64,000 nucleotides of DNA from Parasponia andersonii (GCA_002914805.1 JXTB01000190.1:285023-349022), one strand, 5' to 3'. Shown: positions 37,204 through 50,499, counted from the stretch's first letter. Translations and numbers: made by a program. Notes: generated from the letters alone by a model not told the origin.

Positions 37204-37800
37204 ATGCCTCTTAGAAGAATTCCGAGGCACTAGTCGGGTGCCGAACCTCCTCGTCCTGATTTCACTCATCTGATCAAGGCAATGCAGCATGCATTCGTCC
37301 AGATGAGCAATCTAGACTATCAGCCTCCAGCTCCGAGGGAACGTCAGTTGGATCAGATTGAACATCTCTAACGGTTCATGCGTCTCCAGCCAGGATAGTT
37401 TGATGGTAGACCAGAAGCTCTCACGAAAATTGCTTGGTTGAGTGAGATGGAGAGGCACTTTCGAGCCCTTAGTACTCCGGTTGAGTTTTGGGCTATGTTT
37501 ACTGTTACCCGTTTGATGGGGAGTGCCATTCATTGGTGGGAAACAGTGGAACGGATACAAGATGTAGTGGGCTTGACTTGGGAAGACTTTGAACAGATTT
37601 TCAAGGCCCAGTATGCCAATGAGGATCAACAGGATGAAGTTGTGAACCAGTTTAAGATGTTGATTTAAGGTAACCAGAACAGTGAATGAGTACCTGATAG
37701 AGTTCACTGAGTTGGCAAGTGTTGCTCTTGGACTGAGTGCGAGTGAGAAGTACCGAGTTGCCAAGTTCAAGAGTCGTCTGAATCGGAACATTTTCAATAG
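37204..37800 (+). pseudogene. Gypsy gag remnant, truncated
   Basis: Opens ATGCCTCTTAGAAG but meets TAG at codon 10. Further in-frame stops lie near 37369 (TAA) and 37397 (TAG). The retrotransposon gag domain is recognisable (IHWWETVERIQDV, LTWEDFEQIFKAQY). TAA at about 37666 and a one-base insertion near 37677 shift the frame before [20 protein letters not shown]. Homology stops at [12 protein letters not shown], where the sequence jumps straight into RNase H. The zinc knuckle, protease and RT are gone. Confidence 0.9.
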
Positions 37801-37814
37801 GATTAGTACTCAGA

Positions 37815-38215
37815 CCTTCCGTACTGATCATAAGAGTTTGAAGTATCTTTTTACTCAGAAGGATTTGAACTTGAGACAGCGAAGATGGGTTGAGTATATG
37901 GAGGATTGTGATTTCGACCTACAGTATCATCCTGGTAAGACCAATATTGTAGCTGATACATTGAGTAGGAAGCCACATGGTGTACTAGCTACACTGGTGT
38001 TTGAAGATTGGAGGAACTCAGTTATGATTGTTGACTACAACTTGCAGTACTTCGAGAATGAAGGGGTTGCTTGCTTGAGCAACATTATGATTTCACCATC
38101 TCTTCTCAAGACTGTCCAGCAGAGTCAGTGGCAAGACAGAGAGTTGAGGAAAATCTAGAACCGGCTTCAGAATGGTGAACAGTTAGATGGTTAGAGCACT
38201 AACAGAGAAGGGTTT
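37815..38215 (+). pseudogene. Gypsy RNase H fragment and linker
   Basis: Begins abruptly after the gag segment with [20 protein letters not shown], then [20 protein letters not shown] and VADTLSRK, the C-terminal half of the Ty3/gypsy RNase H domain. The linker that follows carries stops at 38156-38158 and about 38195. The fused gag-RNase H frame is continuous across the junction, so the deletion happened to keep phase. Without RT and the N-terminal RNase H residues it cannot be an active enzyme. Confidence 0.9.
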
Positions 38216-38960
38216 TTGCTTTTCAATGGGAAGTTGGCTGTAGCTGATGACCCTAATCTTCGAGAAATCATTCTAACTGAGGCTCACAAATCAAAGTTCG
38301 CAGTACATCCAGGAAGTACCAAGATGTACTGGGACTTGAAGCGGCAGTATTGGTGGAAATGTATGAAGAAGGATGTAGCTACCTTTGTGGCTAAGTGTTT
38401 GACTTGTCAGCGAGTCAAGGCTGAATACCAGAGGCCACCTGGATTACTTCAGCCGTTGCCAATTCTGGAATGGAAGTGGGACAAGATCACGATGGACTTT
38501 GTGACTAGTTTACCGAAGACCTTGAGGAAAAACGATGCAGTTTGGGCGGTAGTCGATCGGTTGACGAAGAGTGCTTACTTTATACCGATCAGGATGGACT
38601 ACTCACTTACTAAGCTCAGTAAACTGTATATGGAGAACATCATATACTTGTATGGTATGCCATCAAGTATAGTCTCCGACAGAGATCCAAGGTTCACTTT
38701 TAAGTTTTGGAGAGCCTTACAGAAAGCGTTGGGTACACAGTTGGATATCAGTACGGCTCACCATCCTAAGTCAGATGGTCAGTCTGAAAGGACCATTTAG
38801 ATTCTTGAGAACATGCTACGTTGTTGCATATTGGACTTTGGTGGGAACTGAGATGATCATCTTCCTTTGATGGAATTTGCTTATAATTATAGTTACCAGA
38901 CCAGTGTGGGTGTGGCTCTATATGAAGTGTTGTATAGAAGGCTATGTAGATCACCTTTGT
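38216..38960 (+). pseudogene. Gypsy integrase remnant
   Basis: The N-terminal H-H-C-C zinc motif is complete (EAHKSKFAVHPG through CLTCQRVK). The catalytic core shows the first Asp in KITMDFVTSLP, the second in IVSDRDPRFT and the Glu in SDGQSERTI. TAG directly follows that motif at 38798-38800, a CAG-to-TAG change; TGA (TGG-derived) and TAA follow at about 38850 and 39000. The D-D-E residues are all present, but the frame is broken just after the Glu. Confidence 0.92.
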
Positions 38961-39126
38961 GTTGGGCGGAACCTGAAGAGCGTGTTACTCTTGGACCTTA
39001 ACTGATTGAAGAGACTACTAGATCAAGGGTATCCAAGAGAGACTCAAAGAGATTCAGAGTCATCAAAAGAGTTATGCTGACCCGAATAGGCATGAGGTAG
39101 AGTTCGATACTGGTGATTCTGTATTC

Positions 39127-39549
39127 TTGAAAGTGACTCCATGGCGAGGTGTGACAAGATTTGGGATTAAGGGTAAGCTTACTCCAAGGTATATTGGTCC
39201 CTTTGAGGTCACTGAGAGAATTGGACCAGTGGCGTATCGCTTAAACCTGCCAGCACAATTGGGTCACGTGCATAATGTGTTTCACGTATCGATGTTGAAG
39301 AAGTACACGCCAGACCCATCTCATATTGTTCAGTACGTGCATGTACCGATCCAAGAAGATGTATCTTATTAAGAGCAACCTGTTCCTTTGTTAGCTAGAG
39401 AGTTGAAAGTACTTCGCAACAGAGAGATTCCTCTTGTCAATATGCTTTGGGAATATCACAAAGAAGACGAGGCTACTTGGGAACTCGAGACAGAGATGTA
39501 CGAGAAGTACCCTCATTTGTTTGACCTTCAGTCAGAAGTTGTATTGTGA
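39127..39549 (+). pseudogene. Gypsy integrase C-terminus and chromodomain-like tail
   Basis: The GPF/Y-type module of the integrase C-terminus reads [20 protein letters not shown], followed by [23 protein letters not shown] interrupts at 39370-39372. After it the frame continues with REIPLVNMLWEYHKEDEATW and YEKYPHLF, a chromodomain-like tail characteristic of chromoviruses and used to target chromatin. The final stop is TGA at 39547-39549. Confidence 0.88.
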
Positions 39550-39594
39550 TGTAAACCTTGACTTGTACTTTGAATTTCGGAACGAAATTCTTTT

Positions 39595-39607
39595 AAGGAG
39601 AGGAGAA
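39595..39607 (+). other. Polypurine tract
   Basis: AAGGAGAGGAGAA directly abuts the 3' LTR, the expected plus-strand primer position. Confidence 0.9.
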
Positions 39608-39827
39608 TGTAAAAATCCAGATTTTGGGAGGATAATTTTGATATTTTATCAATTTTCCAGATAAAATATTAGGGGGATTAATTTGAAAAAATTTTGTGCA
39701 GAAGGACTAAATTGCAATTTTTAGGGGACTAATTTGAAAGAGATTTGAAATTTTGGAGACTTATGTGCAATTTTTGAAAACTTGCACAGCCCTATAAGAC
39801 AGAGCCACGTGCCCTATCCTTTTTCTT

Positions 39828-39876
<49 letters not shown>

Positions 39877-41740
39877 TCTCTTTTCCCCCCGATCTCTCTT
39901 TCTCTCTCGAACCTCTCTCTGCCGCTGACGCCAGACCACCGCAGGAGGCACCGCCGCCGTCGTCAGCCCGCACCACTGATCGGCGAAGCTTCCCTGTGTG
40001 ACACCAAAGCCGTGCCGTCCATCCCCGATCGCCGCCGTCGCCTGCAACGTTGGAAAATCTCCAAAGTCACCGAATCGGATTTTTGGCTGCCGGCGACGAT
40101 TCCGACCACCATTCGACCTCCAACCGGTCCCGTTAGATTCGTCTCATCGCAAGGTTCATCAAGATATATATATCTCAACCCCATTTTGCTCGGAATGAAA
40201 GTTGCCATTTTTAGATATTTTGAGTTTAAGTTTGACTTTTTGATATGGTTTTTGGATTGTATTTTTGTTGTCATTTTTGGATTGTACTCAGAAAATAGAG
40301 AAGTTTGATATATATATATATATTACCTATGTTTGGTGACCAGCACGGAAATCGAGATTGGACGGTTGAGATTTACCTCGATTTGCATGCCACTGGCCCG
40401 GCATGGGCCCAGACCCGAATTGAACAAGTTATATATCTAACTTAGCTATTTTGGGTGTTAAGAATTTAGTGAAGAGGTCCGTTTGTGGAATTGATGCTCT
40501 GTTGATAAGTTAGTTTTTCACAAGAGGATGATCGAGGCCTTAGAATTGGTTCCCGACTCTCCGGGAGATCGTCAATGACACCTTGAAGATTCAATAGCGT
40601 GATATTGCTATTCGAGTAAGGTAGGGATTCAATTACCTCTGTTTTAAATCGTTTTCGAATAAAACTTACTTTCAGCAACATATAAGAACAAGTGTGATTT
40701 GTAAATCATTTATATATCTGTGATGAGAATTAGTTGTATGAGATATATATTGTATTACTCTGGGAATTTTCTGAGTGTAGGTTATTTTGGGTATATTAAA
40801 AATAGGGCCGTTATGCTGCCTATTTTCTCTATAAAATCCTAGTATGCTGATTTTACCGAAAAACCAGAGCATGATTATTTTCACATTTCAGTTTTGTATT
40901 GCACGTGTCATAGGATCATACAAGAGTACCGTGTTAGCATCGTGGGTTTACAGTGTGGCGCTGCATGCCCCACCATCGGTGAGAGTCCTAAACTCGCACG
41001 AGGTTTTGTTACTTCTGATTACCTCACCATTTGTCAAGCATAGGCAATTCGGTTACCCCTCCAGGTTTGGTAGGTGACATATGGGTATCCTTTCGGATAT
41101 GGGCTTAGGTATCAGATAGGCTATTAGGCATACTTAGTGCCATCATCCTGAGTTTCTACAGATGAGAGGATGAGAGCTCATGGATATGGGTTGATTTGTG
41201 TCATGTGCATATGAATTGAATGGTTTTGATTACACTGCTTTTATGTATATGTGGGTTGATTTCCTACTGGGCATTTTATGCTCACCCCCCTACCTTCTTC
41301 CTCAGGTAGTATCCAGTGCGATTTTGGTGATCAAAAGAAGTAAGAGGTCATCTAGATTGTAGTTTGTCTCTTGGTAATGCTAGGAGTTTGTTATCGTAGT
41401 CTGTGGACTATTTTGGTTTTGTATTAGTATTGAACCAAGATTAGTACTTTCTAATTTGTCTGCAAATTTATGTATGTCATTCTGGTATTTGACTTTTGTT
41501 GTGGATGATGGTGATGCTTGAACTTATATTTGATTTCGCGTTTTTGAATAATTATTCGATCTATGTTTAATGGTGTATACGAACTGTGGGAGTGATTCAC
41601 CGGATAAAGTTCCAATTATTTTATTTAAATGGACCGTTTTATAAAAACTAGAACTTTTAATACTTTTCAAATAAATCAAGGAATTTTCTACCTTTGTGAA
41701 ATTCCCCTTCTGCCACTGGCCCGGGTTTTGGGTCGTGACA
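39608..41740 (+). repeat. 3' LTR of the gypsy element
   Basis: Starts TGTAAAAATCCAG and ends GTCGTGACA. TATAAG box at 39793-39798, then a longer (CT)n tract than in the 5' LTR (about 39832-39869) and the GC-rich block at about 39915-40140. A deletion relative to the 5' LTR is seen around 41250. Confidence 0.95.
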
Positions 41741-41949
41741 TAAGTAGTTCATGGATTTTGATAAACAGAGTTTAAATCCAAAGTCTAAAATAAATTTATA
41801 TTAAATCATTTGTAGTTTAAAGTTCTCAAATTAATAACAGGACTGTCCTCATACATCAAATTAGTAGATTTACTAATCTTGGTTAAATAATTGGACAAGA
41901 CAAGAAAATTAATGGAATATAGGCACCTACCAAAGAAGAAGAGTGGAAA

Positions 41950-44345
41950 GGCAAGTGCAAGCTATGTAGCTTGTTTAACTACCAGGATAATTATATCAAA
42001 TTGTCAAATACTTGAAAGTGGGAGAAGTAGAGAGGTGAATATTCACATATTCAGTAGAAATTTAATTACCTTTTTGAATGAGTACAATTTTACCAAATCT
42101 ATAAGGTTAATTCCTTTTTCTAAAATTTATTTATAAACCAAGTTTATAAAATATTTAATATCTAGAATATTTACATATTTAAAACCAAAACTAAAACCAT
42201 ATTATTGTACATATTATAAATCATCTCATTCCATGAGCTCACATCCTCTCATTATGAACCAGAATAACTCGTACTACGTGTATTAAGTACACTCTACCTG
42301 ATACATATCCCATAAAGCAGAGGGATACCCGTGTATCTATGCCTACCGAATCGGAGGGGTAATTGAATACCTATATCTACTGAGTCAGAATAATCAGAAG
42401 ACCACCCCTCGCGGGTCTACGAACTCTCACCAAGGGCAGAGATACTGGCCACCCACTAAATACCGCGATACCTAAGACGCATATCATGTATGATCTTATG
42501 GTATGTACAATATTTAATAGTTCACAATAACCATGCATCAAGGAATTAATCAAATCATCCTTTAAATTCCAACTTGGTATTATTCTGGGATTTACCATTA
42601 CATGGGCAGCAGTGCTGTATTACCCCATAATCACAATTTGAAAAAAATATGTATAAAAGTCTATACCGTTCAACTCCAGTATAATCCAATGTGTTTTCAC
42701 AACTTAGTAAACCATTGTGTAAATCACGATTTTTCATAAATTAATTATATTACAATTATAAATCAAACAAGTATAAACTAGGTAATTGAACTCCTACCTT
42801 GATATGGTAGTAATACTGAGAAAATGACACTCAAAGAACTTCCCTCTGATTATTTGGGTGTTTGGACGGTCGTTTCAAAATTCCGTAAGTCCACTTGAAA
42901 AAGTAAGTTTTCCACCGGAGCTTCAAATTGAGAAACATAGGCCATCGCTGAATTAAGAGTACCAAAAAATGCTAAATTAGATATATAATTTGTCGAAAAT
43001 AGGTTTCAGTGCAGGACTCGACCTGTGGTACACAAAATGACACTATTTACAAGCCACATGCCTCACATGTCTCGAATTTCGTGCCACTTCGAAACATAGT
43101 CGTATTTTATATCAAAATTTGTCTCTCGACATCACTAAGTCCAAATTCAAAATCGGAATTCAATTTCGAGGTCCCAAATCTTAAATGGACTTAAAAATCT
43201 CAAAATTACAAAAGTATCACTTTTTGAAATTATTGAAAAATGTCCACTTTTTCAATGCTAAATTTTACACTTTTCCAGACTTTGATTTATAACAAAAAGT
43301 CAAATTTGTTCTTGTTTTGGAGTCCTCTTTTACGTCATGTAATTTCTACAGTTTAAATAAATACTTTGGAAAAATAATTATGAAAATATTATTTTTTTGA
43401 AATATTAAAAAAAATACCACATATCTATTCAAGAATTATTTCATTTCCAGATTTTGTTTCAACACAAAAATACTGTAATAATTTGTGTTTTAATCTCATA
43501 GTTTCACGATCAAAATAAATTGTTACAAAAATAATTACTAAAATATCACTTTTCTAAAAATAATTACAAAAATGCCAATTTTTAATATAAAATTTCTAAC
43601 GATCGGAAATTCAAGTTCACACGATCAATTATCCATTTTATGTATTAAAGCATTCAGTAAATACTTATAAACACCAACAAATCATATACTACTTAGGAAT
43701 ATTAAAATTAAAATTTAAGAAATCGGTCAAAAGCCTCAAAAACTCACCGGAGAGATATCACCGGTGATTCACGGTTGAACTAGTCGGGTCCGACGTCGGG
43801 GGCCATTCTGGGCCGTCTTAGGTGGTCGACGGCGGCGATAACGCCGGAAACAACCGCGAATGGCCGTGTCTTCACACGGTTCCTCCAAGCGCCTGAGCCG
43901 TCGACGAGCCACGATGACCATCTGCGTTGCTTCGTCGGCCACCAGGGAGGAGCTCTGCGGGAGCTCGTGGCCTGAGTTGACGCCGGCGGGCGGTCTTGGG
44001 CAAGGCACAGTGACGACGTCGAGAGAGAGAAGGCTTGGGGACCTGAGGGAGAAAAGGCAGAGGAGTTGAGGGATTTATGTGCAAAAGAGAAAGTTAATGG
44101 CCACGTGTCAGCTCCATATTAAATGGGTATTGTTTTAAAAACTCGAATTGGCCAGTTTTCTGAACTTTCTCACAATTATGCCTCAAAAATTTCGTTTTAG
44201 TCTTTGCCTTAAAACTTTCTTTACATTTACGTCCACCTAGATTTAATTAAGTCTAGATACAACCCAGATATTTCTATTTAAATATTCCGAAAATAGCTCA
44301 AAATTACTTTTATACCCTTTTTAAAGATTCAGTTTTAACAAAAAC
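41950..44345 (-). mobile_element. Divergent gypsy LTR, reverse orientation (possibly solo)
   Basis: On the minus strand it has the same order of blocks as the 2.1-kb LTRs: a start like ..ACTGAATCTTTAAAAAGGG, a GC-rich block (43.77-44.07 kb) and later GAGAGGATGTGAGCTCATGG. It is clearly more diverged. Its other edge is uncertain; the gypsy element at 34896-41740 may have inserted into its end, since the 34.66-34.89 kb DNA has similar composition. ORFs over the GC-rich block are not supported as genes. Confidence 0.5.
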
Positions 44346-45914
44346 CGAACAAATTTGAAACATCCGGGAACACAGAAAATATTCCAACTAGGTTCGTATC
44401 TCTTCTCTCCTTTGTTCAACACCAATGCTCAGCTCCTTATTAATATAAAAAAACAAAAAAAAAGACAGTCAAGATAAGCAAATTAATTGCCAAAAAGGCA
44501 AAACAAATTACATCAACTTGTTGAGCTATAAATCAATTCCCAGTATGTATCTGGTTAAAATATATCTAACCAAAACTCCATGAGCCAGAAAAAATAGTAC
44601 TTACGCGAACATATTTTCTGAAATTGTAATTCGGTCAAAAAGCTATACTATAATCAACTAACTCAAAAACAAAAACAAAATCAGGAGAAGTTTGGCTCAA
44701 CATTTTAATAATCCTCTAATTAGTTTGCAACTTGATTTCATTCTCTGTAAATTTTTAATAAATAAAAATAAGAGTCGGCCGGTTAGATTTGATTTCGACC
44801 AAATCTCATGTTATTAATATATATGTGATGGTCATCTTGCCATAATCACGTACGTTGTAATATTATATGTGATTAATTGAACTAAAGGGAATATTATATG
44901 TGTGTCATCTACAGGTACGTAGTGATGTTTAGATTTGAATCTTTTGCTAGAAAGCATTGCTTCTGCAGAATGAATTCAAATACATTAGAGTATACGCAAC
45001 AGGAAATGTTCATATAATTAATATAAAGCATATCAAAACCAATTGACTTTTCTATAATTTCTTGTATATATAACTATATAATATATATAATGTAAATACG
45101 TAAAAAAAAATGAAAATGAATCTAACGTGTTAGTCAACAATGATGGAGAAGTAGCTAGCAATATTGAAAGCTACTAGCAAGCTATAAACTTTGAGAACTG
45201 ATCACGAAAACTGGCAGAACCACTCAATCGATTACAAAACAAATGGCATATATTAAGTGGCCAAGGATTCATGCGAAAAGAAAAGAATGGTTATTGATAT
45301 GATAAGTTTTATGAATCTAGTACTACCATAGTATATAATATACGTATATGTATATATCCAATGCATATGCATTCTACAAAAAAATATATTAATGACCACT
45401 AAAAAAAATATATTAATGTGTTATTTATATTGCATACATATAGGTCATATATATTTTAGATACCAGGAACATAAAAATTAGTAAAGATAATAATTTCATG
45501 TGCAGAGCTATTATGAACCCAACTTACCCATGTTTTTCGTCCACTATCTGCCAAGTGGCATGGCAATTTATCAGGTTTTATTGGAGGGTCTCAACTCTCA
45601 ATTAGTATTGCATTTGGGCAACATGAAGGATGAATCCTCTACCATTAGGTTATAAAGAAGCACATGTTTCTTCAATGCCTAGATTCTAATAATCAATTAA
45701 ACCAACTTTTAATTAAAATTGATCTACCTTATTATATATTCTATATCAAGTTTCAAAGTTCAAACACCTAAGGGCTAGATTCTAAAGTCTAAGTACTCTA
45801 ACCCTTGAAATTCACTTTTGTGGTTAATTATAAACAAGGTGATCGACCAGCACCAACCATCCCTTTTGGTAACAATTGAGAGTGTCTCCCACCTCCATCC
45901 CTTCACTCAGAAGA

Positions 45915-45960
<46 letters not shown>

Positions 45961-46099
45961 GGGTGAGAAAAGCAATTGACTTTGGACTTCACAAGGTTGA
46001 CATTTTTACACAAAAGGGAGTTCATATCTTGAAAGCATCCAAGGCTTGATAGCAAAATTTTAAACTGCCTCTCTCTCTCTCACTCACATATGCATATAC

Positions 46100-46143
<44 letters not shown>

Positions 46144-47960
46144 TGGGCTTATGATGGGAGGCTGAAGGAGGGAGTCAATGGCTACACAGACTCACTTGTT
46201 GTTTTCTTGTCTCCCTAGCTATACATGTTATGATGACGAAGAAGCCCTTACAATATATATTTTGCTTTTTTCTCTCTTTTTTTTTTCCTCCTCTTTTCTC
46301 TTCTTTATTTTTCTTTTTTGATCGATCAAAGAGGAAGATAGCACACTTACGAGAAACACTAGGACCCCACCATTGTTAGGGTCAGGTCCACTGAACCATG
46401 TTCCCATATATACATCAATTGATCATATTTCGTGATCCCCCCCCCCCCCCCCCCAAAAAAAAAAAAAAAGAAGAAGAAGTTGGCAGCTGAAATGGAAATC
46501 CCTTTTTCTTTCCCCTTTTTCAGCCCCATATCCATTTTAGGGACCCCTTCAAATAAAAAAGTCTTTCATTTTTATCTGGGTGGAGGAGATGGGTAGACCC
46601 CATTTTTTGTCATGCACCAAAAGAGTCTTATAGACGGATCAAAAAACAATATATACCCCACCACCACCAATTTACATTATTTTCTCTCTCTGGAAATGTG
46701 TGCCTTTGCTTCAATTTTACATCTCTCTCTCTCTCTCTCTCTCTCTCCATGCATGTTAAGAAGTGTGAAGGCATAGAAAGAGACATGGATAAAGAGATGA
46801 TGAAGGAGGAAAGGCCAATAGTATATAATCGACAGGATTTGCTCATGTGAGGGGAAAATCTTAATATGTTTGCTACCAATAATTAGGGGTGCAACATGAT
46901 CATATATATAATACTTGCTATGATTAGGAGTGGTATTTAAGTATATGAATTTAATTTGTCAAAACTTTCCTTTCAAAAAGGAAAGGCAAAAAAAAAAAAA
47001 AAGAGAGAAGCAGCTAGAGAGAGAGAGAGTACTTGTGCAATATTAATGGCAATAATATTATTTGTCAACATATGAAAGACATCGATTGATCACCATGCAT
47101 TTCCTTTTTCTTCGCATATCACCATATATATGACGTACAGTTTCATAAGTACTTTCATTTAATTGTTTTTACGTATATATTTATATATATTTCATGCTGT
47201 AGTACAAGTAAGCAATATACACTTACACCTTTTAGAGGCTTTACTATTTAATTAGGTATACTTTTTTAACTATTATAATCATTACATATATGTATATGTT
47301 TGGTGTAACAATTTAAGTACCTGTAGTCTTCCATTATAATACACATACAGACGTATTTAGACATTATACAATAAAAGTATGTATCTTTTAATCCTATAAA
47401 ATAATTTTCATCAATTTCATTTCTTTTATCTAAAACTCATTTTTCTTTCACATTAATTTTTTATTCTTATATCTTTTTTGTTACTATATAGTCATATTTT
47501 ACACTTTCAAAAATATTTGTTCAATATTCAATAAATAGTATTATAGAATTTATGACCAAAACAAATTAGAACAACTACAAATGAAATATTTTTACAAAAA
47601 ATTATTTGCAACATTTTTTTTAAAAATAAAAGTAAAAACAATTTTTTCACCATATTAGGACCTGAAGTCTTCATTTTCCACACACTCACATACGAGTTAG
47701 CCTCAGTTATTATAATTATTATGTATACATTTTTCAAAATTAATCCTATTATACACATTCAAGAAAATTTACGAACTTTTAACGTAAATATATTTATGCT
47801 GAAGTTTTTAACATATTTTTCATTAAGAAAAATCTGAATTATATATACCATGTCCTATTATAATTGGCCGTTAAATCCCGTCCAATATTTCACTATGATA
47901 TCTATCTTATGTACGTATTGTATATGTCATGTATAGAATGTTAAATTTGTAGTAGTTAAG
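44346..47960. other. Intergenic, microsatellite-rich
   Basis: No gene supported. Holds (GA)n near 45919-45956, (TA)n near 46107-46138, (CT)n near 46719-46746, and a poly-C then poly-A block at about 46437-46468. The 45.5-46.6 kb part is less AT-rich and could be a distal regulatory region, without direct evidence. Confidence 0.5.
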
Positions 47961-47968
47961 TGACATTT

Positions 47969-50105
47969 TTTAAAACCCAGATTTTTTAAGGGGTATTTTG
48001 GTTATTTTGTTAATTTTCGGATTAAGTAATGGGAGGATTAATTTGTAAAAATTTAAAAGATGGGGACTAAATTGTAATATGTTGAGAGACTAAAATGAGA
48101 GGATTTTGTACAATGGGGGACTGTTATGCAATTTTAAAAAAATTGCACAGTCCCCATTACAAGGGCCACGTGATCCTTATTTTCTTCTCTCTTCCTTTGC
48201 TTTCTCTCGTTTCGGCTGAAGGAGACCGAAGCTGTCGCAGCTCGACCCGATCGTCGTCTTGCCAGCCAGACCGCTGGCAAAGCTTCGCTATAACTCCACG
48301 ACGCCAGTGCCACCATCCCCGAGGTCGTTGGAGCTCCACTCTGTCCCGGAGATGCCAAAAGCTTCGAGGGTGTTTTTTGATTGTCAGCGACTATTCCGAC
48401 TATCATTTGACCTCGAACTGGGCTCGTTAGATTCGTCTTATCGCAAGGATCATCACAGTATATATTTCATGATCTTATTTTGCCCGGTTTGAAAGTTGTC
48501 ATTTTTGAGTATTTTGAGCTTGAGTTTGACTTTTTGTTTCAGCCGTTAGATTGTATGTTTGATATCATTTTTAGAATGTATTCGGAAAATGGAGAAATTT
48601 GATATATCTATATATATTGACTATGTTTGGTAATCGACACAAAAAACGAAATTGGATAGCTAAAATTTCCTCGTTTTGGGTGCAATCGGTCCGTTTTTAG
48701 CTCGGACCCAAATGAGATGAATTATATATCTAACCTAACTATTTTGAGTGCTAAAAATTCAGTGAAGATGTCTGTTTGAGGATTTAAAGCTCCATTAAGA
48801 AGTTGGTTTTTCACAAAAGAATGATTGAGAGCTTGGAATTGGTTCTTAACCCTCTGAGCGGTCGTCCATTGATACCGTGAGGATCCAATGGCGTGGTATC
48901 GCTATTCTAGTGAGGTAGGGATTTGATTACCTCTATTTTATATCGTTTTTGAATAAAACTTATTTTCTGTATCTGTGATGAGATTTGATTTTGTGATATA
49001 TATATATATATATATATATTTTATTGCTCTAGAAATTTTTTGAATACAGGTTATTTTTGGGTATGCCAAAAATAGGGTCGTTATGCTATCCATTTTTCTA
49101 TAAAACTTAGTATGCTTATTTTATTGAAAAACCAGAGTATGATCATTTTCACACCTTAGTTTTATATTATATATATCATAGGATCATACATGAACACTGT
49201 ACTAATATTATAGGTTTGCAGTGTGACGCTGTATACCCCACCGTCGGTATAGAATCCGTAAACCCACGCAGGATTTGTTTCTTCTGATTACCTCCTCATT
49301 TGGCAGACATAGGCAATTCAATTGGCCCTCTAGGTTTGGTAGACGACACATGGGTCTCAGGGTATGAGCTTAGGTGTCAGGTATACTATTAGGTACACTT
49401 AGTGCCATCATCCTGGATTTCTATAGATAAGAGGATGAGAGCTCGTGGATATGGGTTAATTTGTGTTATGTGCATATGAATTGGATAGTTTTGCTTATAA
49501 TGTTTTATTTATACACATATATATAGTTTTCAGTTTTGGATTATTATATATGTATGTTTTAGATTTAAACTAATCATGCAGGAACTTTCTATCACTAAAA
49601 TATTTTTTATTGAGGTAAATGTTTTCCTACTAGACATTTCATACTCACCCCTTTACCTTCCTTCCTTAGGTGATATTCAGTACGATCTTGGTGATCAAGA
49701 GGATTAAGAGGTTATCTCTAACTGTAGTTCGTTATCTTGGTAGTATTAGAAGCTTGTTATTGTGGTGTTTAGATTATTTAGATTTTATATTAGCATTGAA
49801 CCAAGATTACTACTTTTCATTAAGTCTGTGAACTTATGTATACTATTCTGGTATTTGATATTTGTGGTGGATGATGATGATGTTTGGACTTAAACTTGAT
49901 TTATATTTTTCGATTATTATTCGATCTATGTTTAATGGTATATACAAACTGTGGTAGAGGTTTACAGGATGACATTCTAAATATTTTATTTAAATGGTAT
50001 GTTTAATAAAACTGAAACTTTTATGACTTTTTAAAAATAAATTAAAGAATTTTTCAACTTAGTAAATTTCTCTTCTGCCACTAATCCGAGTTTTGAGTCA
50101 TAACA
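47969..50105 (+). mobile_element. Solo gypsy LTR (same family), with target duplication
   Basis: Collinear with the 34896 and 39608 LTRs from tttaaaacccag to ctgccactaatccgag..cataaca, 2137 bp. The 5-bp sequence CATTT flanks both sides (47964-47968 and 50106-50110). It is more diverged than the paired LTRs (the first bases are TT instead of TG and the TATA box is mutated). No internal sequence adjoins it, so it arose by LTR-LTR recombination. Confidence 0.9.
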
Positions 50106-50275
50106 CATTTCCTATGAAAATAACTCCATGTGATGTAGTTTATCAAACATGTATGAATTACTCCTGATCAGAAGTTTTTTTTTTTTTTTCATAAACCGAT
50201 CGAGTAAAACAACACATATGTTAGTGTTCAGAACTATACAGTTTAATAATTCATATATATATATATATATATATA

Positions 50276-50499
50276 GGTTGCCAATTCAATAGGTATTTTT
50301 TTTTAATCTATCGGTAGATATTTTTTTTTTAGCTGTTGGATCACCATCTAATGACTATAATGAAATGCATGAAAAGACGTACATCATTAATACTCTTTTT
50401 CTCTCTTATTTTTTACAATAAAAAAATATGCATACTAAATTTTTATTGGCCAAATTGATACCTATACAATAAAAAAAAAAAATACCTACTGGATTGGTG

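Larger units (their letters stand above)
34896..41740 (+). mobile_element. Ty3/gypsy chromovirus, full LTR structure, internally deleted
   Basis: 6845-bp element bounded by LTRs of 2174 and 2133 bp that begin TGTAAAAA and end TGACA, flanked by the 5-bp target duplication TAAGT (34891-34895 and 41741-41745). A tRNA-iMet-type primer-binding site and a polypurine tract are in place. The internal part is only about 2.5 kb: a damaged gag, then RNase H, integrase and a chromodomain-like tail. The gag C-terminal part, protease and reverse transcriptase are absent. The order RNase H-integrase-chromodomain marks it as a chromovirus (Tekay/Del-like, by inference). It is non-autonomous and coding-dead. 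Confidence 0.95.

Noticed and set aside
43769-44084. Three overlapping GC-rich ORFs
   Set aside because: They lie in the GC-rich block of a reversed divergent LTR; open frames on both strands reflect composition.
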